Origin: Bog-473 sp963726005
Lineage (GTDB): Bacteria > Actinomycetota > Acidimicrobiia > Acidimicrobiales > RAAP-2
Length of the DNA stretch: 64,000 nt
Reading direction: 5' to 3'
NCBI GenBank assembly: GCA_963726005.1
Contig: CAVSAT010000001.1
Span: forward strand, 434,001-498,000
A program made the position numbers and the translations under genes. The notes beneath the pieces were generated by a model that saw only the letters and a list, made by a program, of their open reading frames with translations, had not been told where the DNA came from and did not search any database. Numbering within the stretch: position 1 is the first letter of the stretch; each line of letters opens with the position of its first letter. Shown here piece after piece: positions 25,684 through 34,179 of the stretch.

Positions 25684-26193
25684 GTGGAACCGGTCTTCCG
25701 CCATCTCGACGATCCCGATGTCCGTTGGCAGCAGGTGAAGGCAGTCCGCACGGCGGACGGGACGACGGCCTCGGTGTGGGAGAAGTGGCTGGCGTTCTCA
25801 CCTGATCCGCAGTACCTCTCCCTGTACGCCAGGTGGGACCCCGGCGTCGTTGTCCGTCGTCACGGCCACAACAGCCCGCATGTGCTCTTCGTCATCGACG
25901 GCGACATGTGGTGCGGTGACCGATATTGCCCAGCGGGGACGCACGTCGAGCTGCCGATGGGCGCCGCCTTCGGGCCCTTCGTGGCCGGCAAGGGCGGCAC
26001 CGTGCTGCTCGAAGTCATGATGGGGGATCCCCGGTCCTGGGGTGACGACCCCGGGGCGTTCGAGCGGGCGCTGGCGGAACGAGGGGCGACAGCGCTCCCG
26101 GACCCCGACATCGAGCTCCCCGAGTGGCTCGAGGACCTGCGCTCCCGGTGGGTGGTCGACGACCCGGACGCAGCCCCGCTCAACCCTCGGTGA
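25684..26193 (+). CDS. Cupin-domain protein
   Basis: 169 residues, single cupin barrel. Motif 1 is RRHGHNSPHVLFVIDGD with candidate metal ligands HGH and H; motif 2 is CPAGTHVELPMGAAFGPF. The GTG start lies directly after the previous stop. Forms an operon with the barrel protein and is divergent from the metallo-beta-lactamase-fold gene. Substrate unknown. Confidence 0.75.
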   Translation: MEPVFRHLDDPDVRWQQVKAVRTADGTTASVWEKWLAFSPDPQYLSLYARWDPGVVVRRHGHNSPHVLFVIDGDMWCGDRYCPAGTHVELPMGAAFGPFVAGKGGTVLLEVMMGDPRSWGDDPGAFERALAERGATALPDPDIELPEWLEDLRSRWVVDDPDAAPLNPR

Positions 26194-26264
26194 ACTTCCG
26201 CTCCGCCGGACTCGGGCGGGGTCCCCGGTGCTCGTCATGGCAGGTGCAAGGTCACGCCCTGCCT

Positions 26265-26283
26265 TGTGATCATGGTGTGACCA
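26265..26283 (+). promoter_or_regulatory. TGTGAYCA box pair upstream of lipoprotein gene
   Basis: TGTGATCA (26265-26272) and TGTGACCA (26276-26283), 11 bp apart, lie 40 bases before a TAGTCT -10 box (26323-26328). The centre is near -61, a typical activator position. The same pair recurs at 30065, 43273, 43501 and 51877. Confidence 0.45.
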
Positions 26284-26338
26284 CGAAGTGACCCCCGGCG
26301 GGCGTTCTGAATGCCCGTTGCGTAGTCTGACTTCCCAC

Positions 26339-27028
26339 ATGCGCAGGGGATCCATTGTCGGCGTGCTCTTGGGAGGCACCATGCTGGCCGCACTGTCGGG
26401 GTGCAGTGCCAGGGCGACGGGATCGCCGTCTGCCGCACCGACCGACACGACGACCACGTGGATCGACCTCGCATACCTGCGCCATTCGGTCACCGGGGAC
26501 ATGGCCACCGTGACCGGCGCCAACGTGACCTATTCGACCGCGCTCAACGCAGCCTTCGCGGACCTCTCCAGCCAGGAGCGGAAGCTCACTCTGGACGAAG
26601 GCGCGATACAGGCGGATCGATTCGGCCGCGGTTGCAATCCGTCAGACGCCGCCGGCTACGCGAGCTGCCAATCGAGCGAAGTGCAGTTGGCGACGAATGC
26701 GGAGAACGACGCCACCACTGCACAGGCGCGGGTCGACGCCGACTTCCAAGTCGCCGCGTCCGCGGCCAGCACGTACCAGTCAGCGCTTCGTACCTTCATC
26801 GGTCAGATGGTGGATCTGCCGTGGCCCAACGCGATCAACCGGTACGTCACCACCCTGGTCAGATCAGCGAGGGCCTACCGAAGAGACGTCGCCCGTGAAG
26901 CCGCTGTCTCGCCGGCCACACCGCAGTCGAGCCTTTCGGTGTTTGCCGCACAGAGCGGTGTCGACCTGGGGCGCTTCAACGCCGCTATCACCGCCCTGAA
27001 AACTGCGTTTCGCCGGGAGGGGACGTAG
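26339..27028 (+). CDS. Lipoprotein, helical, function unknown
   Basis: 229 residues. Lipobox LAALSGC at the end of an N-terminal hydrophobic helix marks export and lipidation. The mature part is mostly helical, Ala/Thr/Gln-rich, with two cysteines (FGRGCNPSDAAGYASCQSS). No enzyme motif. ATG 26339 is chosen because it starts the signal peptide. Confidence 0.7.
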   Translation: MRRGSIVGVLLGGTMLAALSGCSARATGSPSAAPTDTTTTWIDLAYLRHSVTGDMATVTGANVTYSTALNAAFADLSSQERKLTLDEGAIQADRFGRGCNPSDAAGYASCQSSEVQLATNAENDATTAQARVDADFQVAASAASTYQSALRTFIGQMVDLPWPNAINRYVTTLVRSARAYRRDVAREAAVSPATPQSSLSVFAAQSGVDLGRFNAAITALKTAFRREGT

Positions 27029-27049
27029 GGAGGCGGCGGATCAGCCGTC

Positions 27050-28405
27050 CTACGAATACGCCTGCACCTCGGCGACATCCATGCTCGCCGAGGGGGTGGA
27101 ACCCGTCGGCACGGTGTGCCACCCCGATGACTGCTGGCTGGCGACCTGGAGCTCGAGCATGATCTCGTACGGCTCCCCGGTCATCGTGATGCCACTCGAC
27201 GCATTCACCTGCCACACCTTCGACCCGTCAAAGAAGGCTGTGATCGATTGGCCCGGAATGAACTGGAACCCATAGACGTGATATCCGGCCGTGACGTCGG
27301 CGTTCAGGTTGTAGGCGTTCTGCTGCTCACCCTGATCCGAGAAGTAGTCCGAATGCATGATCTGGTTCGGATCAGTGCCGGGCCAGCCGCCCTCGTAACC
27401 GTCGAGCTCGTTCGTCGGCGTTCCCGACACTCCGGGGAAGAACCAGATGGCCGGCCACATGCCCTGCGACTGGTCGGGCATCCTCGCCTTCACCTGGACG
27501 TACCAGCCGCCCGTCGGTAGGGAGAACTTTCCTTCGGTGGTGACGACGCCGCTCAACCACGGAAACGTGCCGGCGTACTGATTGGTGTTGCGTTGAGCGG
27601 TCAGGGTCAATCCGTTGTTGACCGACACCTGGGAGGGCCCGAACATGGCCGCCTCAGTCGTGATCGGAGTGTTCGGCCCCGAGAAGGGCACGGGCAGGCT
27701 GCCGTGGTCGTTCCAGACACCGCCCTGAGCCCCCAGGTAGGTGACCCACTTGGAGGTGTCGAGGCTGTTCCCGGAGAACTGGTCGTCGAAGATCATCTGC
27801 TGGCCCGTGTAGCCGGCGGGAGCTGCCATGCCGGCTGACGGAGCCGTCGTCGTCGTGGTGGTGGTGGTTGTTGTGGGCGTCGATGTGGTGGTCGTTGTGG
27901 GAGCGGGCGGGCCCGGGTCCGACGTCGTGGGGACGCTCGAGTTGAAGTTGCCGTCACTGGTGTAGAGGGCGCCACCGCTCGCGGTGAAGCTGCCGTCGCC
28001 CGAGTACGTCGCCCACGCGGTGTCTGGCAGGCCCGACGCACTGAGTGCCGACGTCACCTTGCACGTCGCGACGCCTCCCGACATCGACACCGTGTTCGTG
28101 AGGCCATCGCACTGGACCGGGCCAGACGAGCCTTCTATCGCGAAGGTCACCGTTCCCGTCGGAGTCGCCGCGCTGTCGGGCACGCCGGTCACCTTCGCTC
28201 TGAAGGTCAGGCTCGAGCCCGCGAGTGGCGCTACGTGCAGGGTCGTGGTCGAATTGGCCTGAGACCCGATGGTCGTCAGCGCCCGCGCCGCAGGCGCAGC
28301 GGGCAACGAGTCCCACACGACCGCGACGGGCGCCAGGACCACGCAGGCCAGGAGTACGGGGACGCCGCGGCGGAAGCGCCGGAGCAGGTTGAGGTGAGAG
28401 ATCAT
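27050..28405 (-). CDS. Secreted GH16 family glycoside hydrolase with Ig-like domain
   Basis: About 451 residues. Signal peptide, then a bacterial Ig-like domain (residues about 45-160: STTTLHVAPLAGSSLTFRAK, GTVTFAIEG), a Thr-rich linker, and a GH16 beta-jelly-roll. The retaining catalytic motif ExDxxE is present as NELDGYE (about 332-338). GH16 enzymes cleave beta-1,3 or 1,4 glucans and galactans; the substrate is unknown. ATG 28405 is favoured; AGGAGG lies rather far upstream. Confidence 0.85.
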   Translation of the reverse strand: MISHLNLLRRFRRGVPVLLACVVLAPVAVVWDSLPAAPAARALTTIGSQANSTTTLHVAPLAGSSLTFRAKVTGVPDSAATPTGTVTFAIEGSSGPVQCDGLTNTVSMSGGVATCKVTSALSASGLPDTAWATYSGDGSFTASGGALYTSDGNFNSSVPTTSDPGPPAPTTTTTSTPTTTTTTTTTTAPSAGMAAPAGYTGQQMIFDDQFSGNSLDTSKWVTYLGAQGGVWNDHGSLPVPFSGPNTPITTEAAMFGPSQVSVNNGLTLTAQRNTNQYAGTFPWLSGVVTTEGKFSLPTGGWYVQVKARMPDQSQGMWPAIWFFPGVSGTPTNELDGYEGGWPGTDPNQIMHSDYFSDQGEQQNAYNLNADVTAGYHVYGFQFIPGQSITAFFDGSKVWQVNASSGITMTGEPYEIMLELQVASQQSSGWHTVPTGSTPSASMDVAEVQAYS

Positions 28406-28829
28406 ACGGATTGAGCGATGTCCTCCTGGAGAGCCCACTCGCGGTTCTACAACATCCCCGGTCGCCCGTGGTGATTTCGGCGCCAGGGTTCACCTGGACG
28501 TCACAAAAGGGCGCCCCTTCTCATCACGCTGGCAAAGCGGCCAGCCGTTTGTTTTCGTGGAGGTGGTCCCGAAAGGCACCTGCCTGAACAGGTGATACGG
28601 CGACGTTCCGCTGCGTCGTCATCGGCCGCGTGACCGAACACAGATACATGGGGGGTGCTGGCGGGGACCTCAAAGCGTATCTAGCCTTAGGTGGATCTCA
28701 AGCGATCGGCCACCTGTTCGACCGGAAGATCCAACGTCTGGACCGCGCTCGAAGCGGGTCCGCCGTCGCGCCGCCCCTTGGGTCTCGCATTCCGTCGGCC
28801 TCATCGTTGGAACCGGGTTTCTCGTTGGT

Positions 28830-29030
28830 TTGGTGTTCGGATTGGTCCTCTGGTACCGGGACTCCAAAGTTGGCGCCGGCGGGACCGCACCGTTCATCTC
28901 TGACGTCGTCGTCTTGGGACTCGCTGTTGGCGCTCTTCTCGTCATGGTCCTGCTCGTCATCATCGGCGCATGGAGTGGACGCGATCCCAGGAAACGATCA
29001 CTCCATGGGAGTCGAAGGGGACGCGGGTGA
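28830..29030 (+). CDS. Small membrane protein, paralogue of 47785-47985
   Basis: About 66 residues or longer: two hydrophobic segments (LVFGLVLWY; VGALLVMVLLVIIGAW) and a basic tail RDPRKRSLHG. The copy at 47785 shares most residues in this frame, with conservative changes in the membrane parts, so this is the coding frame. The start is uncertain: similarity in frame continues upstream to about 28683 without an ATG or GTG, and TTG 28830 is the first usable codon. Confidence 0.4.
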   Translation: MVFGLVLWYRDSKVGAGGTAPFISDVVVLGLAVGALLVMVLLVIIGAWSGRDPRKRSLHGSRRGRG

Positions 29031-29375
29031 TGGGGAACAGGGGCATTCCAGCAACGGTGGGACTCGGGAACTGGTTCCGAGCGGTTCGTGGTCCACTGCG
29101 TCGGGCTTGTGCGGCCGGCTCATCACACCCCTGAGCGGAGCAGGACTCGATCTCCCGGGTGAGGCGGTAGGAGGACCAGTGGGTGATCAGCCGCACAGAC
29201 CTTGGCGAATCGACCTGTCGGCTCTGTTGAGCGAACGTGATGGCCGTGAGCGCCTCCAACTCCTGAAGAGACGCCTGGCGGAGGTCCTGGTCAGCCGCGT
29301 CGACCCGCTCGACCATCCGCCCCGGCGGACTCACCCATGAACCGCTGGTGGGGCGACTCCTCCACAGGTGCAGCC

Positions 29376-29412
29376 GCCCCTCCTCCACCCAAAAACGAGG
29401 GGTGGGGCTTTT
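29376..29412 (+). terminator. Imperfect hairpin followed by T-run
   Basis: GCCCCTCCTC pairs with GAGGGGTGGGGC (one mismatch) around an A-rich loop and is followed by TTTT. Confidence 0.5.
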
Positions 29413-29529
29413 GTAACGGTGGCGACGGTGATTCTCGCCTGCAAGACTGGCAGTCGGCACGCCGGGGTCGTCCGCCCGACCCCAGGGGGGTTGGCTCTCG
29501 CCAATGCCACCCCAGTGCCCACAGCGAGA

Positions 29530-29561
29530 CGACCCCGGCCCGGGTAATCGGGCCGGGGTCG
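29530..29561. terminator. Perfect 13-bp hairpin
   Basis: CGACCCCGGCCCG, six-base loop, exact complement. The left flank and stem start (CAGCGAGACGACCCC) recur at about 47488. Confidence 0.6.
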
Positions 29562-29773
29562 CTTCGTCTTATCGGCACTCTGCGGCCTCAGGTTGACGGC
29601 CAAAGTGGGGCCGCGCAACGTGAGAGCCTCGCGGTGACGGGGGGCGCGACGGACTCGCCAGCTTTGGCGGGTATAACTGGTACTACCTACGTCAGTCACG
29701 ATGGCGCCAGGTGCGCCAGCGGCCCCTCCTCCGCTTCCAATCGAGGGGCCGCTTCCGCGTAGGAGGGTCGGCG

Positions 29774-29805
29774 TACTCTCGGTGCCCGTCAGCCCGATGC
29801 CCGAG
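29774..29805 (+). pseudogene. Promoter-and-start scar of Cys/His mini-protein
   Basis: TACTCT, 8 nt, then GTC AGC CCG ATG CCC GAG. This matches the promoter and first codons of the genes at 44821 and 46586, except that the start is GTC instead of GTG. The remainder of the gene is gone. Confidence 0.5.
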
Positions 29806-30064
29806 CCCAGAGCACTTCTGGGGCAACAGTCAGCGTACGAACCTGCCTGAGCGGACTTGTGACTTCGTGATGACCTCTGAGCCTTTGTCGCTGGCGCTCA
29901 CAGTCTTTGACTGGGGAGAAGGCCGTCCCCGAAGCGGGACTCGACCTCTCACCGATCCCGTCCAGCCCCATCGATGCAGTCCGCAAAGTGTCAAGGACAT
30001 CAGGCTGATGGGGGAGCGGTGGAGAACGTCCGTGCTGCTCCTGCCAGGGCAATCCGCAAGGGTC

Positions 30065-30083
30065 TGTGATCTTACTGTGATCA
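30065..30083 (+). promoter_or_regulatory. TGTGATC box pair
   Basis: TGTGATCT and TGTGATCA 11 bp apart, ending 41 bases before a TACACT -10 box (30124-30129). Same geometry as the pair upstream of the lipoprotein at 26339. Confidence 0.45.
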
Positions 30084-30175
30084 CGGATTGGTCCCTATGT
30101 GTCCGCCTTGACGACGCCGACCGTACACTCGGCCCCGTAACAGCTCCTCAGCCCACCGAGGATGAAGCCGCGGCA

Positions 30176-30286
30176 ATGGCGTGGATGAACGACGTCGAGA
30201 TCGTCGGCGAAAGCTTCGGACCCGAGGGGCCGTTCCTGGTGCTCAAGGACGGCACCGTCATCACCTACGAGGTCCCCGAGGACTGA
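30176..30286 (+). CDS. Very small protein, possibly with altered start
   Basis: 36 residues from ATG 30176 (MAWMNDVEIVGESFGPEGPF, then LVLKDGTVITYEVPED), beta-rich and acidic. The TACACT box ends 7 nt before a GTA codon at 30137 that is in frame, which is where other genes here have GTG. The longer product would be 49 residues. No family recognised. Confidence 0.35.
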   Translation: MAWMNDVEIVGESFGPEGPFLVLKDGTVITYEVPED

Positions 30287-30374
30287 CCCCGTCCCGGCGG
30301 GCAGGGGCACCTACAACAACGATGGCGCTTGGGCGTTATGGAGCACCTAGCCGAGGGCTACCCCTCGAGCCGGC

Positions 30375-31322
30375 CTATCCGCGGGCTGCTCGGCGATTGG
30401 TGCCCGAGATCTCGTGGGTCGAGTCCTCTAGGTTGACCCGCAGCAGCAACGAGACCCACGTTCGATAGGGCGCCCAGCCCGAAGTGATGACAACGACTTC
30501 GTCATCGTCGAAATGGGCACGGTCGTACGCCAACTTCATGGCGCTGATGAGTCGTGGCTCGTGTCGTGGCGCCCAGTCGGGGTCGCCGGCGCCCCTCAAA
30601 AGGATCAACTCCGCGGAGAAGTCGCCGATCCCGCCGAGTTCCTTGAGTTGGTCGATTGCCTCGGAGCGCGGGAGCGCCCGCAGCGCTTCTGGATCGAGCC
30701 TGCCATCGAGGGCAGCTCGAGCGATCCCGCGTAGCCACTCAGGCTTGCGACCCGAGAGTCCGGGAAATCCGTCGAGATCGACCAGTCGCTGCGGGGAAGG
30801 AAAGGAGAACAGCGTTGCTCCAGCGAGCACAATCGCGTGCCCGAGCTGCTGTGCCATCTTCGCCTTGACGGCGGCGGCCTGGATCCTGCGGATCCGGTGC
30901 CCGATGACGGCCCAACACGCTGCCTCGTACGGGGTCCAGAAGCAGACTGGGCGCAGGCCCGGGTACTTCGCCTGGAGTGCCGCCACAACGTGGTCTCGCT
31001 GTCCGACGTCGGGGAACTCCCGTGCATCGACGTCGAGCGAGAGAATACGAGAGACGTTGGATGCAACGGCCTCGGGACTGACATCTCCTACGAACGACCC
31101 GATCACCTCTCCGGCTCGTTCTGCCACTCGGACGGCGACGGGGTGCCACAGCGGTCCGGCACAAAAGGCGAGGTCGAGGTGGTTCGAAGGGGAGCTTTCG
31201 TACCCGGCAGGGGTGAAGCCCTCGAGGAATCGGATGCTCGCCGCCAAGGAGAACGGTCCCGAGTACCCGACCTCAAATGTTCCCCCATCCGCATGCGAGA
31301 TACCGCCGAACCCATCAGCCAT
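30375..31322 (-). CDS. AlkA-like DNA-3-methyladenine glycosylase family protein
   Basis: 315 residues with an N-terminal beta domain and an HhH-GPD core: LKELGGIGDFSAELILLRGAG. AlkA enzymes place their catalytic Asp in F-P-x-x-D; here the aligned stretch reads APRHEPRL, so Glu stands in the Asp position. FWTPYEAACWAVIGHRI is the usual first HhH-domain helix. The start ATG overlaps the stop of the VOC gene upstream by 8 bases, so the two were one operon. Confidence 0.8.
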   Translation of the reverse strand: MADGFGGISHADGGTFEVGYSGPFSLAASIRFLEGFTPAGYESSPSNHLDLAFCAGPLWHPVAVRVAERAGEVIGSFVGDVSPEAVASNVSRILSLDVDAREFPDVGQRDHVVAALQAKYPGLRPVCFWTPYEAACWAVIGHRIRRIQAAAVKAKMAQQLGHAIVLAGATLFSFPSPQRLVDLDGFPGLSGRKPEWLRGIARAALDGRLDPEALRALPRSEAIDQLKELGGIGDFSAELILLRGAGDPDWAPRHEPRLISAMKLAYDRAHFDDDEVVVITSGWAPYRTWVSLLLRVNLEDSTHEISGTNRRAARG

Positions 31323-31571
31323 GGATCGTGATGACGTAGCGATCGGGATCCTCGAAGGCGAAGGTCAGCCCGAAGGGACCCTCGAAGGGGGGCGTGACGA
31401 TGGCGACGCCGGCCTCGGCCAGCTTGTCGTGAAGGTGCGCTGGGATCGTCCGCCTTGAGCCAGAGTGCGACGCCCCAGCCCAGGTGCTCGACTTCCGAGA
31501 GGTCCACTGAGGGCACACGGAGGGCGAACGGGATAGGTGTCGTGGCAAACACGACCGCCCCGGAAACGGAG
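31315..31571 (-). pseudogene. VOC (glyoxalase/bleomycin-resistance fold) gene remnant
   Basis: Two frames are needed: VFATTPIPFALRVPSVDL to GWGVALWLKADD, then HLHDKLAEAGVAIVTPPFEG and FAFEDPDRYVITIHG. One base is shifted at about 31440-31445. The first strand and helix of the fold (about 30 residues) are absent; the gene breaks off at about 31571 against a marR fragment on the other strand. Confidence 0.65.
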
Positions 31572-31575
31572 TGCC

Positions 31576-31692
31576 GTGAGCAGTCAGGTCCGGGAGTTGG
31601 AGGCACGTCTCTTGAGCGGCCTGACGAGCGACGAGCGCCAGAACCTCAATCGGGCGCTCCTGACCATCATTGACAACGTGACGCGCTCTTGA
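31576..31692 (+). pseudogene. C-terminal fragment of a MarR-type regulator
   Basis: 38 codons: SSQVRELEARLLSGLTSDER then QNLNRALLTIIDNVTRS. This is the dimerisation helix that ends MarR proteins. No winged helix precedes it. Confidence 0.5.
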
Positions 31693-31732
31693 GGGGCAAC
31701 GCCACACGAGTGGGGTATATCCCATAGCGCGT

Positions 31733-31872
31733 GAACGTCTTCAAGCGCGAGGGCATGCAATGCCACCGCTGTTGTCCAACCCCCGAACATCCCGTTGTGC
31801 GACTCGTAGTCGGGAGGGGCATATGAAGTGAATTGTCCGTCGGTCAAATGTTTGACCGTCAAGGCGCTCTCA
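31733..31872 (-). pseudogene. N-terminal fragment of an acyl-CoA thioesterase-like gene
   Basis: LTDGQFTSYAPPDYESHNG followed by MFGGWTTAVALHAL matches the start of TesB-type hot-dog thioesterases. The reading then loses similarity, so only about 45 residues remain. Confidence 0.45.
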
Positions 31873-32015
31873 AGGTCACAATCCATCACAACTTGAACGG
31901 TACACACCCCTGTGTGCTGGTGCCCAAGGTCCCCGCCCTGGCGCCTGTCGTTTCACCCGGATCAACTGCGCTTCGACCCGGGGAACTGCGGCACCTGTTC
32001 GCTGACGCCGACCAA

Positions 32016-32609
32016 CTAACGAGGTGATCGTGGACCTTGCGGGTGGATGGTCTCGCCTCGGGCCAGCATCTCCACAAACTGGTCGATACGTCTGGCCCGG
32101 GTCTCCACCTTCTTTGCGCTTCCGATCCGGTAGAGGATGGAGTACCGATTCGCACTTGTGAGCGTCTGAAACCGTGCCTGAGCACGAGGATTGGCAATCA
32201 GGGCGTCCGCCAAATCCTCTGGAATCTCCACGCTCGCTTGTCCGGCGTAGGCAGTGTTCCACCGACCATCCGCTTTGGCCTGCCGAACCTCGTCTTCCCC
32301 TGACCGATGCATTCGGCCGGAGGCGCTCAACCTCTCGACGATGGCGACGTTCCGTTGAGACCAAGGGCTCCGAGCGTTTCGGGGTGTGAATCGTCGCCGG
32401 AACGTTGCATTGTCACGACGCCCGAGCTGCCCATCGATCCAACCAAAGCAGATCGCCTCGTCGAGTGCCTCGTCGTAGGAGAGCGTTGTCGGATGCGTCG
32501 TGCCCTTCTTGGCTAGGACGAGCCATACGCCTGGTGACTTGGAATGGTGGCCCCTCAACCAGGTCCGCCATTCGGCAGTATCAGCGACCAAAAGCTCTGG
32601 AAGATCCAC
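32016..32609 (-). CDS. YdeI/OmpD-associated family protein
   Basis: 197 residues. TAEWRTWLRGHHSKSPGVWL, ALDEAICFGWIDGQL, FTPRNARSPWSQRNVAIVERL and IPEDLADALIANPRA are the successive blocks of the YdeI family, associated with peptide and oxidative-stress tolerance in some bacteria. GTG 32609 is chosen because TACCGT (32621-32616 minus strand) ends 6 nt before it. Confidence 0.82.
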   Translation of the reverse strand: MDLPELLVADTAEWRTWLRGHHSKSPGVWLVLAKKGTTHPTTLSYDEALDEAICFGWIDGQLGRRDNATFRRRFTPRNARSPWSQRNVAIVERLSASGRMHRSGEDEVRQAKADGRWNTAYAGQASVEIPEDLADALIANPRAQARFQTLTSANRYSILYRIGSAKKVETRARRIDQFVEMLARGETIHPQGPRSPR

Positions 32610-32615
32610 AGTTTC

Positions 32616-32621
32616 ACGGTA
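32616..32621 (-). promoter_or_regulatory. -10 box (TACCGT) of ydeI-like gene
   Basis: Identical in sequence and 6-nt spacing to the nth and GroES-like promoters. Confidence 0.55.
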
Positions 32622-32636
32622 TCCCGCTGTGTCGGA

Positions 32637-32668
32637 CTGTCCCACCGCTCCGGCGAACCGGGGCACCC
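32637..32668. repeat. Palindromic repeat, copy 1 (long variant)
   Basis: CTGTCCC, eight-base insert, CGGCGAACCGGGGCACCC. Variant of the dispersed CTGTCCCGGCGWACTGGG repeat; lies directly upstream of the ydeI-like promoter. Confidence 0.5.
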
Positions 32669-32729
32669 GTCTGAACCAAGGCTTCAAACGCCGATACCGT
32701 GTGGGGCGCCGGTTTCGACGGGGGGCGCT

Positions 32730-33119
32730 ATGAGCCGCGAACGGAGTGGTTTCATCTACGCATCGCCGGAGCCCCAACTTGATCCACCACCAAGACGGGC
32801 CTGGTTGTCGTCGGATTGGCGGCGACCGGGGCCTCCGAAGATTCCACTGAGCGTCGGGTTCGGTCCTGACTACATGGGCGATCTACCTGTCTGGGGTCTT
32901 GATTGGCAGAACCCACCGCTCAGCCGGGAGCTGCTCCAGGCATTAGTGGATTGGCAAGATCAGTTCGACGATCACGGTATCGATCGGTGGCCGGAAGCCG
33001 AATGGCTGGCATGGCAAGCCGAAGGCGAACGGTTGCTGCCGCGGCTCCAGCGTGAACTGGGGCCAAAAGTCACCATTACCGCCAACTTCCGGGAGAGTTC
33101 TGAAGAGGCACCCGACTAG
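32730..33119 (+). CDS. Hypothetical protein
   Basis: 129 residues from ATG 32730 (MSRERSGFIYASPEPQLDPP). Trp-rich (PVWGLDWQNPPLSRELLQAL, WQDQFDDHGIDRWPEAEWLA) and ends in an acidic tail. The composition looks protein-like but I recognise no family. Flanked on both sides by copies of the palindromic repeat. Confidence 0.55.
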   Translation: MSRERSGFIYASPEPQLDPPPRRAWLSSDWRRPGPPKIPLSVGFGPDYMGDLPVWGLDWQNPPLSRELLQALVDWQDQFDDHGIDRWPEAEWLAWQAEGERLLPRLQRELGPKVTITANFRESSEEAPD

Positions 33120-33431
33120 CTCCGAAGTGCTGGGAGTCTCGCTGTCCCGGCGAACTGGGCTACCCCCTGACGTTCAGGACCGGGCAGCCAGGTCTGTCCC
33201 GTTGTGATCGTGCGAGGATTTCGCCGTGACGCCCGTAGTCTCATTCGGCACGCGGAACTGGACGTCCGTCTCGGCGGGATTGGCGCTCAGCTCCAGATCG
33301 ATACTGTCGTGTGCCGGCTGATTGCTTCGCACAGGTCAATGGTCACCCAAATCCAGCCCAGGGGTCTGACGCGGATCCCGGCGTTCGGGGACACGACTCT
33401 TACGCCGTCATCCCCTGTTGGCCATCGCTTT
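33120..33431. other. Intergenic, contains palindromic repeat only
   Basis: No convincing gene. The repeat at 33142-33166 is the only structure I can support. Confidence 0.4.
33142..33166. repeat. Palindromic repeat, copy 2
   Basis: CTGTCCCGGCGAACTGGG followed by CTACCCC; just after the hypothetical gene's stop. Confidence 0.6.
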
Positions 33432-33890
33432 CTAAGCGACTCGGCTGCGAGCGACAAGACGGTCGTAGCAACCTCTCAGTAGGCGGCAGCTGTCGTGCTC
33501 CTCCGCAACGTAGCGTCCGAGGAGCTCTCCGGTGCGGACGTCGATTGAATGATCCTTGAAAATGTCGTCGAAATAGCAAAGAGTCTTCTCGAGCTCGTGT
33601 AGACCGAACCTCTCGAACTTGTCGATGTCGGAGATATCGGGAGACGATGCGAGAGGGACTCGCTCCTCGAGGCCTTGATCGTCCTTCTCTTGCACCTCGA
33701 ATCCGAGTTCGTTGATGCGCTTGGCGAAGCTCAAGCCGTGCTCTCCTTCACGAGCCGCGACAGTGCAAAGGACTTCTCTGACCTCTGGGTCTGGAGTCGT
33801 CGCGATCCAGCCTTGAAGATAGTGGTACGCACGGGTCTCATTGAGCGCGATGGCGTTCAGGAGCCCCAGATAGGTGGGCTTGGTGGACAT
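33432..33890 (-). CDS. Ferritin-like diiron-domain protein
   Basis: 152 residues, four-helix pattern. Candidate iron ligands are in ALNETRAYHYL, VAAREGEHGLSFAKR, LHELEKTLCYFDDIF and VAEEHDSCRLL, i.e. two ExxH-type pairs plus further Glu. GGAGG lies 6 bases before ATG 33890, a classical Shine-Dalgarno. Likely rubrerythrin-like; no rubredoxin domain is attached. Confidence 0.7.
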   Translation of the reverse strand: MSTKPTYLGLLNAIALNETRAYHYLQGWIATTPDPEVREVLCTVAAREGEHGLSFAKRINELGFEVQEKDDQGLEERVPLASSPDISDIDKFERFGLHELEKTLCYFDDIFKDHSIDVRTGELLGRYVAEEHDSCRLLRGCYDRLVARSRVA

Positions 33891-34075
33891 ACATAACCTC
33901 CTGTGGCAACGGAACGATCCCATGTTCAAAGCAGCAAGGCAAGCGCCCCACGGTTCATCTGGGAGTCCTGCTGGGACTGTTCTCGAGGGTTGATGTAGTC
34001 GTCTCAAGGTCGCGCAGCGACGGATCGGGTAAACGCGGCTACAACCAGAAACAACGTCGTAAATGTGAGATCGGT

Positions 34076-34104
34076 TGGCGCTGAGGGGACTCGAACCCCA
34101 AGCC
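34076..34104 (-). repeat. tRNA 3'-end remnant (T-arm and acceptor strand)
   Basis: On the minus strand: GGGGTTCGAGTCCCC followed by TCAGCGCCA. The 5' half (expected to begin GGCGCTG) is not found nearby. Such isolated 3' ends are left by integrative elements. Confidence 0.6.
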
Positions 34105-34179
34105 TGGCGGTTATGGACGGCTGATGCGGCATCCCATAGGTGCCGAAAGGTGGCATCTCCTCCCGGCGATCGGGGGCAG

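Larger units (their letters stand above)
29031..30136. other. Mostly non-coding accessory DNA
   Basis: Contains two terminator hairpins, a truncated third copy of the Cys/His mini-protein promoter and start, and a TGTGAYCA box pair (listed separately). No intact gene is convincing. Confidence 0.4.

Noticed and set aside
33204..33482. 92-codon plus-strand ORF
   Set aside because: Composition is unlike protein, there is no promoter box or Shine-Dalgarno sequence, and it runs into the ferritin-like gene on the other strand.
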